From Candidatus Latescibacterota bacterium (GTDB taxonomy: Bacteria; Latescibacterota; UBA2968; UBA8231): 6,407 nt of DNA. Location: positions 3,344-9,750 of the forward strand of contig DPVW01000309.1 of assembly GCA_003529325.1 (NCBI GenBank), given 5' to 3'. The translations under genes and the position numbers were made by a program. Below the pieces are notes generated by a model. That model was not told where the DNA came from. It saw nothing but the letters and a program-made list of their open reading frames with translations, and did no database searches. Below are positions 1 to 6,353 of this stretch, in pieces (position 1 is the stretch's first letter; each line of letters starts with the position of its first letter).

Positions 1-108
1 TGTCCTCTTCTCACCGATCTCACTGCCCGAGTACGCACCGCCCCTACGTCGTCATCGACGGCATCGAAGGCGCCCACATCGGATCTCGTGCGCAAGAACC
101 AGTGCGAC

Positions 109-831
109 TTATGCGGCCTGCTCAGCCGGCTGACTGACGTACTCGACGTAGACGGATTCCAGGTCGGCCTGCTCCAGTTCATCCTTCGTGAAAATCTTGA
201 CGAGGTCTCCCGCCACCATAATGCCCACCCGATCGGCGATCTGCTTGGCGCGGAAGATGTCATGTGTCGTCATCCAGATCGCTTTTTTCTCTTCCCGCAG
301 TTCCTGCAGCAGCTGCAGAAACTCGGCACCCGACTTGGGATCGAGGCCGGATGTAGGCTCGTCGAGGAGGATGACTTCGGCATTCTTCATGATGGCGATG
401 GCGATTCCCAACTTCTGCCGCATACCCTTGGAAAAACCCTTCAGACGCCGCTCGAAGGCGTCGCGCTGCAGCCCGACACGATCCATTACCTGCTCATACT
501 CGGCGGTGGTCACGTCCTTGCGACCGCCGAGCTTGGTAAAGAACTCGAGATTCTGCCGCGCCGTGAAGTTGCCGTAGAGCATCACATTCTCAGAGACATA
601 TGCGACATGCTTCTTGGCTTCCAGCGGATCCTTTGTCACGTCGACGCCACAGATCTTCACCGTGCCCGCAGTCGGTTCGGTAAACCCCAGAGAGACCATC
701 AGAGTCGTGGTCTTGCCGGCGCCATTGGCTCCTAGCATAGTAAAGATCTCACCCGGGGGAATGGTCAGAGTGAGATCGTTGACGGCGTGCACGTCACCGT
801 AATGCTTTGACATCTCGATAATCTCGAGCAT
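109..831 (-). CDS. ABC transporter ATP-binding protein (CcmA/ABC-2 exporter type)
   Basis: Complete 240-residue ATPase subunit of an ABC transporter, cytoplasmic, expected to drive a separate membrane permease by ATP hydrolysis. Motifs are in canonical order: Walker A GANGAGKTT (residues 34-42), Q-loop region VSENVMLY (79-86) with Glu81 where Gln is usual, signature FSKGM (133-137), Walker B VILLDE (153-158), D-loop SGLD (161-164) and switch histidine His190 in MTTHD. Length and the short C-terminal extension fit stand-alone ATPases of ABC-2-type exporters. I chose the ATG at 831 rather than the in-frame TTG at 843, because GGAGG lies 5 nt upstream of the ATG and the TTG would overlap that site. 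It is transcribed divergently from the TolC operon. No permease gene is recognisable in the 108 bases after its stop. The ATPase identity is secure; the substrate is unknown. Confidence 0.95.
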   Translation of the reverse strand: MLEIIEMSKHYGDVHAVNDLTLTIPPGEIFTMLGANGAGKTTTLMVSLGFTEPTAGTVKICGVDVTKDPLEAKKHVAYVSENVMLYGNFTARQNLEFFTKLGGRKDVTTAEYEQVMDRVGLQRDAFERRLKGFSKGMRQKLGIAIAIMKNAEVILLDEPTSGLDPKSGAEFLQLLQELREEKKAIWMTTHDIFRAKQIADRVGIMVAGDLVKIFTKDELEQADLESVYVEYVSQPAEQAA

Positions 832-836
832 CACAA

Positions 837-841
837 CCTCC
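837..841 (-). promoter_or_regulatory. Shine-Dalgarno site of the ABC ATPase gene
   Basis: The minus strand reads GGAGG followed by TTGTG and then ATG, which is ideal 5-nt spacing. This site decides the start of the ATPase gene at 831 and argues against the longer TTG-initiated frame. It is the clearest ribosome-binding site in the window. Confidence 0.8.
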
Positions 842-859
842 AATGGGATTCGGGTTTTC

Positions 860-1003
860 TACCGGTAACTGTGGCTGACGAACGTGTCCTATGTCAAGAG
901 CTGTCTATCTTGAATAGCGACGGAGCATGACGAATTCGCCAATCTCTTGACATGGTCCGCCTATCCCGGTTTGTTTTCTAACAGTCCACACCATTTACCG
1001 GAA
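860..1003. repeat. Outer inverted pair of TTACCGG elements
   Basis: TACCGGTAA at 860-868 reads TTACCGGTA on the minus strand, and TTACCGGAA lies at 995-1003 on plus, so eight of nine positions agree in inverted orientation. The left copy contains the 8-bp palindrome TACCGGTA. Both copies sit inside the predicted leaders, one about 28 nt upstream of the ATPase start and the other directly before the TolC start. They could be operator half-sites or chance; the evidence is short motifs only. Confidence 0.3.
888..955. promoter_or_regulatory. Inverted repeat with outward-facing TTGACA hexamers in the divergent control region
   Basis: ATGTCAAGAG at 891-900 and its exact reverse complement CTCTTGACAT at 944-953 are separated by 43 bases. 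The match extends by CC/GG with one extra base on the left. Each arm holds a perfect consensus -35 hexamer TTGACA: 947-952 on plus, heading to the TolC operon, and 897-892 on minus, heading to the ATPase gene. Neither has a convincing -10 at 16-18 bp; on plus the 17-bp position is TTTGTT, on minus CCACAG. Two readings remain: back-to-back promoters used by a sigma factor with a relaxed -10, or a paired operator for a regulator controlling both transcripts. The repeat is seen directly; its function is inferred. Confidence 0.5.
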
Positions 1004-1004
1004 C

Positions 1005-2387
1005 TTGTTGATTTTGCTGACTTTGCCACCTTCGAGGAAGCCCGCCGCCGTCCTCGTGGCCCTCTTTCTCTGCGCGGTGACCGCGCTGGCAGGCGCCGAA
1101 TCCACACCCACTGCTGAGGCGGACAGCCTCGACCTGCAGCGTTGCCTGGACGCGGCCATGTCGGGCAACCGCGAACTCATCCAGGCCCGTGAACGAGTCG
1201 AAGAGGTGGAGAGCGATCGTGTCGTCGTACGCTCGCGTCTCATGCCCAACGTGCAACTGACGGCGTCCTACGATGCGCTGCGCACCGAGAGCAGCGGCGA
1301 GACACAAGACAACTTGGCGAGCGAGTTGTTGTTGCAGCAGCGACTCTTCGAGTTCGGTCCCGATGCGGCCTCGGAGATCGCCTTGCGCAGTGACCTGCGT
1401 AAGGCCGTTTTCGATTACCAGGACAAGGTGTACGAGATTACCTCCCGCGTCTGGGAGGTCTTCCACTTGATCCTGCTGCAGGACGAACAGATCGCCCTGC
1501 GCCGGGCGTCGAAGGCAGCCTTCGATGAAGTCCTTGAGCGGCAACAGGCACGCTTCGAGAAACGACTCGCCTCCGAGGCGGACAAGCTCAGTGCTGAGCT
1601 CAACGTGCTCGAAGAGGAATTGTCCATCAACTCACTGCAGCGCCAGCAATTCCGCAACAAGATGGAATTGCTCCGACTCATTGGCCGTCCCATCGGCTTC
1701 GGTGTCCACCTGCGCGGATCTCTGGCCGACTTTCGGGTCGACGAAGGCGAGGCGGTGCTCGTCGCCCTCGGTCGCAACGTCCAGATCGGCATAAGTGAAC
1801 AGTTGCTTGATGAACAGCGGCGAGTCTTGCGCGAGATCGGCTGGGAGTATGCCCCCGACGTCGCCGTCGATGCGGGTCTGGCGGATGGGCGCCGACGAGC
1901 CGGTCTGTCCGTCAATCGCAATGGCGACACGTGGGGCGTAAATATGGAAACGGGTCTGGCCCTCAGCGAGGAGGATCAGCCCGGCGCCACAAACGAGGCA
2001 ACCTGGTCTGCTCGTATAGAGGCCCGGATCCCAATCTTCGAAGGGGGTGCGCGCCTTGGTCGGGAGGCCCTCCACCGCGCCCGGTTACGGCGCCTGCAGG
2101 CGCAGTTGCGCGACCTGCGCGCCGGTGTCGAATTGCAGGTACGGCAGGCATATCAGTCGATGCTGGAAGAACAGGAAAAGACGGGTCTGCAGGAGCAGCG
2201 CGTCGTCATCGAACGACGGCGACTCGAAATTTCGCAGTTGCTGCGGGACAAGGGGCAGGGAAACGAAAACCAACTCGAAACGGTGCGGAACCAGTTTTTT
2301 AGTGCCCAGCGAAATCTGTTCATCAATCAGGAGACCTATATCACTCGACAGGCCCAACTGCGGCGACTGATGGGATTTCTGGAATGA
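1005..2387 (+). CDS. TolC-family outer membrane efflux protein
   Basis: Outer-membrane channel subunit of about 460 residues, expected to trimerise into a beta-barrel plus periplasmic helical tunnel that exports substrates delivered by an inner-membrane pump. The N-terminus has basic residues (Arg11, Lys12), a hydrophobic stretch at about 14-28 and a plausible signal peptidase I site after ALAGA (31). The family's two-repeat pattern is visible: helices from LDLQRCLDAAMSGN (42-55), strands near 82-115, long helices 130-225, then a second half with strands near 283-345 ending IPIFEGGARLG (342-352), and the final long helical pair 353-455. Cys23 is not in a lipobox, so it does not look like a lipoprotein of the OprM kind. 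The start is unsettled: no ATG exists between the upstream in-frame stop (948-950) and the signal sequence, leaving TTG at 1005 or 1008, the latter having GGA 5 nt upstream. The stop overlaps the next ATG (ATGA, 2384-2387), so the downstream gene is probably translationally coupled. Confidence 0.92.
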   Translation: MLILLTLPPSRKPAAVLVALFLCAVTALAGAESTPTAEADSLDLQRCLDAAMSGNRELIQARERVEEVESDRVVVRSRLMPNVQLTASYDALRTESSGETQDNLASELLLQQRLFEFGPDAASEIALRSDLRKAVFDYQDKVYEITSRVWEVFHLILLQDEQIALRRASKAAFDEVLERQQARFEKRLASEADKLSAELNVLEEELSINSLQRQQFRNKMELLRLIGRPIGFGVHLRGSLADFRVDEGEAVLVALGRNVQIGISEQLLDEQRRVLREIGWEYAPDVAVDAGLADGRRRAGLSVNRNGDTWGVNMETGLALSEEDQPGATNEATWSARIEARIPIFEGGARLGREALHRARLRRLQAQLRDLRAGVELQVRQAYQSMLEEQEKTGLQEQRVVIERRRLEISQLLRDKGQGNENQLETVRNQFFSAQRNLFINQETYITRQAQLRRLMGFLE

Positions 2388-3904
2388 AGGGCTTGCAACT
2401 GATCGCCGTGCTGACGGTGTGCTGTGCCGGCGCCGTGTGGGGTCAATCAGCGCAAGTCCTGACGCGCCAGCAACAGCTGGACAAACTGCAACTCGCAGAG
2501 CGCCAGGATCGTCTGCAACAGGCCCATGAGAGTCTCAAGACTGCACAACAAGAGCTACAGATGACGAAGACCCTCTACGATGATGGATTCGTTGCCCTGC
2601 AGACCTACAATGCCACCAAGAACAGCTACGAGGAGGCGAACCTGCAGCTGGAAGAAGCCGAGATTCTGCTGGAGGAGACCGCCCTCGACCTGTTGAAGAA
2701 TGCGACGCGCATCGTTGTGCGGGAGGCACGAAAATACAAGAGCGAGGACGGCAAGAGTATGGTCGACATCACGTTGGAAAATGCCTCCGACGTGCGCGAC
2801 GCACTCGTCGTCGATCCCTCCCTGACCGTGCAGGATCTGCAGGCTCTACTGCGGGTGGAAAATATCTTCGTTTCGCTACGCAACGGTCCCATCGTCGGTG
2901 AGCCATACGAGAGTCGCATCGCTGCACTCGACGTCGGCGAGCTTCGCACCCTCACCTATCGCTTGCTGCGCGACGAAGAGGCTGTTTCCATCGTCCTCAG
3001 CTACCTTGACATCGAGGATAAGAGGATACCCGTCATCCTGCGCAAGGGAGGCCTGCAGAATCTGCCCAGCATCAACTCGGCACAGTTCTCGCAGACCGGG
3101 GAGTTGCAGCAGACGGTGAGATTCGACCTGACGGTTGAGCGACTGTCCGACGAAGAGCGTAGTTTCGGCCTCGCCGTACTCGGCCTGCCCCGGCGCATCG
3201 ATCACTCCTTTGTCGACAATGGCGCCAAAGTCAATCAGGTGAAATTCGATGAGAACAAATCGAAGGACACACTCTCCCTGCAGCTGCAGATCCCTGAGAA
3301 ACTGGATCGCGAATTCATTGGCCGCACACGGACCTTCTTTGCACTTGTCACCGAGCCCCGAGAGTATGCCAAGATCAACGCCTTGCGTGCCGAGTTTAAC
3401 GACAACGCCGTCCCCGAGGAGCGCGTCGAGGCGCTGCTGGCCAACTACGTCAAATTGGAGCTGATTCCGAAGGGTATCGGCAAATTGGAGGTCCTCGTCT
3501 CCAACACCTATCGTGAGATCCAGGTAGGAGAGGAACTGCGCATCCGCGTGGAGTTTCTTAACCGAGGTAGTGTCACAGTGCAGAACATCAAGGCGGCCCT
3601 CGACTTGCCCTACCAGTGGCAGGAGGAAGTCGATCCCCTGCTGATCAAACGCCTGGAGCCAGACGAGCGCGCACCGGTAGACATCATTGCGCGGCCACCG
3701 GTTGATATCGCTGTAGGCAATTACGAACTGGGAGTCGAGGCACGGGGACAGGTGGGCAATGAGAATGTGGAGTCCCTCGAGAAAAATCTGACAATCCATG
3801 TGGGCGCCAGTTCCAACATCGCCGGCAACGTCATCCTCATCGGAATCCTCGTCCTGCTCGTGGTCGGCATCGGGATCGCCAGCATCCGTATCAGCCGCCG
3901 ATGA
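2384..3904 (+). CDS. Secreted membrane-anchored hairpin/NEW3-like protein, paralog A (candidate TolC-linked adaptor)
   Basis: A 506-residue protein of no named function. A signal peptide spans 1-20 (likely cut before Gln21). A Gln/Glu-rich helical region runs about 26-112, with a likely turn near LYDDGFVALQTY (64-75). About three beta-rich domains follow: about 113-225 opening with RKYKSEDGKSMVDITLENAS (116-134 region), about 228-325 containing GLPRRID and LQIPEKL (301-307), and about 355-473. The last resembles the NEW3/COG1470 Ig-like domain (FLNRG, hydrophobic strands, LEPDE, GNYELGVEA). One membrane helix lies at about 482-500, with the tail SIRISRR. Topology should be periplasmic body and cytoplasmic tail. 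The helical part resembles the alpha-hairpin of HlyD/AcrA-type adaptors (GxVxxxxYxxxKxxYxxAxxxL), but no lipoyl or beta-barrel domain was recognised. It overlaps the TolC gene by 4 bp upstream and its own paralog by 4 bp downstream. Adaptor function is inference; secretion, anchoring and paralogy are well supported. Confidence 0.85.
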   Translation: MKGLQLIAVLTVCCAGAVWGQSAQVLTRQQQLDKLQLAERQDRLQQAHESLKTAQQELQMTKTLYDDGFVALQTYNATKNSYEEANLQLEEAEILLEETALDLLKNATRIVVREARKYKSEDGKSMVDITLENASDVRDALVVDPSLTVQDLQALLRVENIFVSLRNGPIVGEPYESRIAALDVGELRTLTYRLLRDEEAVSIVLSYLDIEDKRIPVILRKGGLQNLPSINSAQFSQTGELQQTVRFDLTVERLSDEERSFGLAVLGLPRRIDHSFVDNGAKVNQVKFDENKSKDTLSLQLQIPEKLDREFIGRTRTFFALVTEPREYAKINALRAEFNDNAVPEERVEALLANYVKLELIPKGIGKLEVLVSNTYREIQVGEELRIRVEFLNRGSVTVQNIKAALDLPYQWQEEVDPLLIKRLEPDERAPVDIIARPPVDIAVGNYELGVEARGQVGNENVESLEKNLTIHVGASSNIAGNVILIGILVLLVVGIGIASIRISRR

Positions 3905-5457
3905 AAGCCCACGCCATGCCCCGACTGCTGACGAACATTGCTATCGCCCTGATACTGCCTGCCAGCACGCTCCATGCACAGGCGGACGCAAAGGATCTGC
4001 GCACCAAGGAACAGCGCCTCTATGACATCCAGTTACGCCGGGCGCAATTGGATGTAGACAAGCGCAAACTGGACATGGAGACCAAGCGCTCAGACTTCGT
4101 CGCCATCCAGGATCTCTACGAGGAGAAGATTGAAACCGTCGAAACACTCAACAAAGCACGGCGCGATCTGATGCTGTCGGAGCGCTTCTACAACGAGGCA
4201 GATTACGAGCTCAGACGCACGCGGCTTGAGTTTCTGCGGGATGCGACGCACATCACCATCCGTAAGGCGCGCAAATATCGAACCCTCGACGGACGACGAC
4301 AGGTCGATATCGTGCTGCTGAACGCATCGCAGCTGGCCCAGGCGATGTCACTCAATCCGGACCGGACCGAAGCAGAGATCCGGCCTCTGCTCGAAGTGCA
4401 GAACATGAGGGTGTCGTTGGAGAACTACAGCGGCACGCTCATTGCCGAACCCTACGAGCAGCAGGTACCGGCGCTGGCCCTCGGTGATTCGCTGCAGCTC
4501 ACCTTCCGCCTGTTGGATGACTACGACGATGTCGTCGTCGCCATGACCTACCTCGACGAAAGCGAAGAAGATCACTACATCATTCTGCGGCGCGAATCGA
4601 CGCAGGATGTGCCGACGATCAACTCGGTGCAATTCTCCCAGGAGGGGGACCTGAACACGCGAGTCAACTATGACCTCATCCTCGAGCGCCTGGCGGAGGA
4701 TGAGAAAACATTCCGCCTCGCCCTGGTCAATCTGCCCCGTGAGATCACACCCTCCTTCGTCGATCCTGGTACCAACGCCAGTCTGACGCAGGTAAAATTC
4801 AGCGAGGAGGTCACCCGGCAGCAGCTCGAACTCGAATTGCAGATCCCGGAAAAGCTGAGTCGCCGCTACGTCGATCAGACGATCGAATTCTACGTCTTCA
4901 TCACCGACACGGAGGGCTTCGCCCGCATCGGCGAATTAAATCGCGAGCACAGTGGCACCCAAATTCCCCTAGAAAAGATCAATACGATCCCCGGGAACAA
5001 GGAGCGTTTCGAGTTGATCCCTCGAGGGCAGGGCGCACTGGAGACGATTATCGCCAATCGTTACCAGGAAATTCGCACCGGAGAAGAGGTCCTGGTTCGG
5101 GTGGATCTGCTCAACACCGGCACGCTGGAGGTGGAACGGGCCCATTTGCTGCTCACCCCACCCCTCGGTTGGACATGGTCCTCCCATCCGGATACGATCG
5201 ATCGGATTCTTCCTGGCGAGAAGGAGCCCGTGAACATCACCCTGACGCCGCCCGCGGAGATCGGTGTCAGCGAGTATGACGTTCGTATCGAGGCCGCCGG
5301 ATATGAAGGACCGGAACGAATTGAAGCGCAGGAGAAAGACATTACGATCCGCGTCGAGGAGCGCGCCGACGTCATTCGCAACGCCCTCATCATCGGCGCC
5401 GTCATCGCTCTCGTCATCGGCGTCGCCGTCGGCAGTATCAAGGTGAGTCGGCGTTAG
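3901..5457 (+). CDS. Secreted membrane-anchored hairpin/NEW3-like protein, paralog B
   Basis: A 518-residue tandem paralog of the preceding protein with the same architecture. The signal peptide ends near LHA (24-26), a charged helical region spans about 33-115, beta-rich domains lie at about 120-230, 238-335 and 370-486, a membrane helix covers about 494-512, and the tail is SIKVSRR. Shared blocks include ARKYxxxDGxxxVDIxLxNAS (123-143), PTINSVQFSQ (238-247), LQIPEKL (313-319) and GEEVLVRVDLLNTG (394-407). The third domain is the best NEW3-like one, with PPLGW (420-424), ILPGE (436-440) and a late Y-D-V-R-I-E-A strand. The helical hairpin has drifted from paralog A: LYEEKIETVETLN replaces LYDDGFVALQTYN, losing the Gly. 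The start overlaps the upstream stop (ATGA, 3901-3904) with no clear Shine-Dalgarno, so reinitiation is likely; Met6 (3916) would also leave a workable signal peptide. The function is unknown; a heteromeric partner of paralog A is the natural guess. Confidence 0.85.
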   Translation: MKAHAMPRLLTNIAIALILPASTLHAQADAKDLRTKEQRLYDIQLRRAQLDVDKRKLDMETKRSDFVAIQDLYEEKIETVETLNKARRDLMLSERFYNEADYELRRTRLEFLRDATHITIRKARKYRTLDGRRQVDIVLLNASQLAQAMSLNPDRTEAEIRPLLEVQNMRVSLENYSGTLIAEPYEQQVPALALGDSLQLTFRLLDDYDDVVVAMTYLDESEEDHYIILRRESTQDVPTINSVQFSQEGDLNTRVNYDLILERLAEDEKTFRLALVNLPREITPSFVDPGTNASLTQVKFSEEVTRQQLELELQIPEKLSRRYVDQTIEFYVFITDTEGFARIGELNREHSGTQIPLEKINTIPGNKERFELIPRGQGALETIIANRYQEIRTGEEVLVRVDLLNTGTLEVERAHLLLTPPLGWTWSSHPDTIDRILPGEKEPVNITLTPPAEIGVSEYDVRIEAAGYEGPERIEAQEKDITIRVEERADVIRNALIIGAVIALVIGVAVGSIKVSRR

Positions 5458-5492
5458 CTCATATAGCGGAGTACGGCCTCGGCGTCTATATT

Positions 5493-5518
5493 CAAGCCCG
5501 TCGCGGCATACAAGCCCG
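5493..5518 (+). repeat. Short direct repeat CAAGCCCG in the gap before the UVR gene
   Basis: CAAGCCCG occurs at 5493-5500 and again at 5511-5518, an 18-bp period within the 86-bp gap between paralog B and the UVR-motif gene. It could be a pair of binding sites on one face of the helix or chance. The gap shows no convincing terminator or sigma-70 promoter. Confidence 0.25.
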
Positions 5519-5543
5519 GACGAATGAGCATGCGGATAATAGA

Positions 5544-6341
5544 ATGAAATATGACATTGCCGATCTGCTGAATTCCTGGCCCTTCAACCCGGACGAATTT
5601 ATCGCGCGGCGTATCACTGCGCGCGACGGGTCAGAGAAGATCCAGATTCGGATCGATATGGGTATGCTGCAGCTCGACGTGGTGGGTCGACCTGATGGTC
5701 ATCGACCGCATGGCTCCGACTCCCTGCTGCACCACTACCGCTCCGCCCTGCCTGCCAATGGTGACGCCCCAAGCAACGACCGCCAGGACCAGGTCGTATT
5801 CGACGAAGACGCATGTGAGGACCTCTTTCAGGAGGCCTGGCAATACTACCAGCGCTACCTGGCTCTTTTCTATTTGGAGGACTACAAGGGCGTCGAAGAG
5901 GATACAAGCCACAATCTGGCCATCTTCGACCTCGTGCAGGAGCACGCCGATTCTGACGAGGTGAAGTGGTATTTCGAACAGTATTTCCCGCATGCGGTCA
6001 TGATGCAGACACGCTCCCGCGCCATGCAGGTCCTGGAGGATGAGGACTATCCCACGGCACTCCGCTACGTGCAGGCCGGGATCGATCGCATCGAGGAGTT
6101 TCTCGGCGACTGGGAAGGGGACGGCGGCGACGTGATGGACGAGGAGTTCCCGGAGCTCACCTTCCTGCGGGACTGGCACGAAGAGTTGGAGAAGGAGCGG
6201 CCCCTGTCGCAGAAGGAACAGCTCGAACACGACCTCACGGTCGCAGTAGAAGACGAAAACTTTGAAGAGGCCGCCCGTCTGCGGGACAAGCTGCGCACCC
6301 TGAGACCTGCATTTATGAAGGTGCCGGGATTTGTGCGCTGA
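5544..6341 (+). CDS. UvrB/UvrC (UVR) motif-containing protein
   Basis: A complete 265-residue soluble protein with no signal peptide or membrane segment. The C-terminus carries a UVR motif at about 224-254: hydrophobic heptad residues, AVEDENFEEAARLRDKL (234-250) and Leu253, matching the helical hairpin by which UvrB and UvrC interact and which also occurs in McsA and other non-repair proteins. No nuclease or helicase domain is present, so a direct role in excision repair is not implied. The N-terminal 65 residues form a distinct conserved-looking block: SWPFNPDEF (11-19), EKIQIRIDMGMLQLDVVGR (31-49) and GRPDGHRPHG (48-57). From memory this combination is a recurring hypothetical family in several bacterial phyla. 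The middle (about 88-190) is helical and rich in Trp/Tyr, possibly TPR-like. ATG 5544 is preceded by GCGGA about 7 nt upstream. The 86-bp gap and unrelated character suggest it is not part of the TolC operon's function. Confidence 0.85.
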   Translation: MKYDIADLLNSWPFNPDEFIARRITARDGSEKIQIRIDMGMLQLDVVGRPDGHRPHGSDSLLHHYRSALPANGDAPSNDRQDQVVFDEDACEDLFQEAWQYYQRYLALFYLEDYKGVEEDTSHNLAIFDLVQEHADSDEVKWYFEQYFPHAVMMQTRSRAMQVLEDEDYPTALRYVQAGIDRIEEFLGDWEGDGGDVMDEEFPELTFLRDWHEELEKERPLSQKEQLEHDLTVAVEDENFEEAARLRDKLRTLRPAFMKVPGFVR

Positions 6342-6353
6342 CTGACGGCGCAC
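6333..6353 (+). terminator. Possible hairpin at the 3' end of the UVR gene
   Basis: GTGCGC (6333-6338) pairs perfectly with GCGCAC (6348-6353) around a 9-nt loop that contains the TGA stop. It could end or stabilise the transcript, but no T-run follows (the next bases are TGCGAGG), so it is not a canonical intrinsic terminator. Confidence 0.25.

Noticed and set aside
1..108. Inverted motifs around GGCGCC as a terminator for the ATPase gene
   Set aside because: Only short palindromes are present, with no stable stem and no T-run on the minus strand.
88..735. Plus-strand open frame of 215 codons over the ATPase gene
   Set aside because: It is antisense to a complete ABC ATPase with all motifs; no independent support.
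1059..1073. Possible lipoprotein lipobox around Cys23 of the TolC protein
   Set aside because: The residue before Cys is Leu, not Gly/Ala/Ser, and a better signal peptidase I site follows at ALAGA.
2100..3300. Frequent CTGCAG hexamers
   Set aside because: They fall in frame as Leu-Gln codons in coiled-coil and beta regions and reflect codon choice rather than a repeat element.
2876..3799. Long minus-strand open frame of 307 codons inside paralog A
   Set aside because: It lies wholly antisense to a well-supported secreted protein, its product shows no recognisable motif, and long antisense frames are common in GC-rich coding DNA.
5535..5540. GATAAT as a -10 box for the UVR gene
   Set aside because: It sits 3 nt from the ATG and has no -35 at 16-18 bp (the 17-bp position reads AAGCCC).
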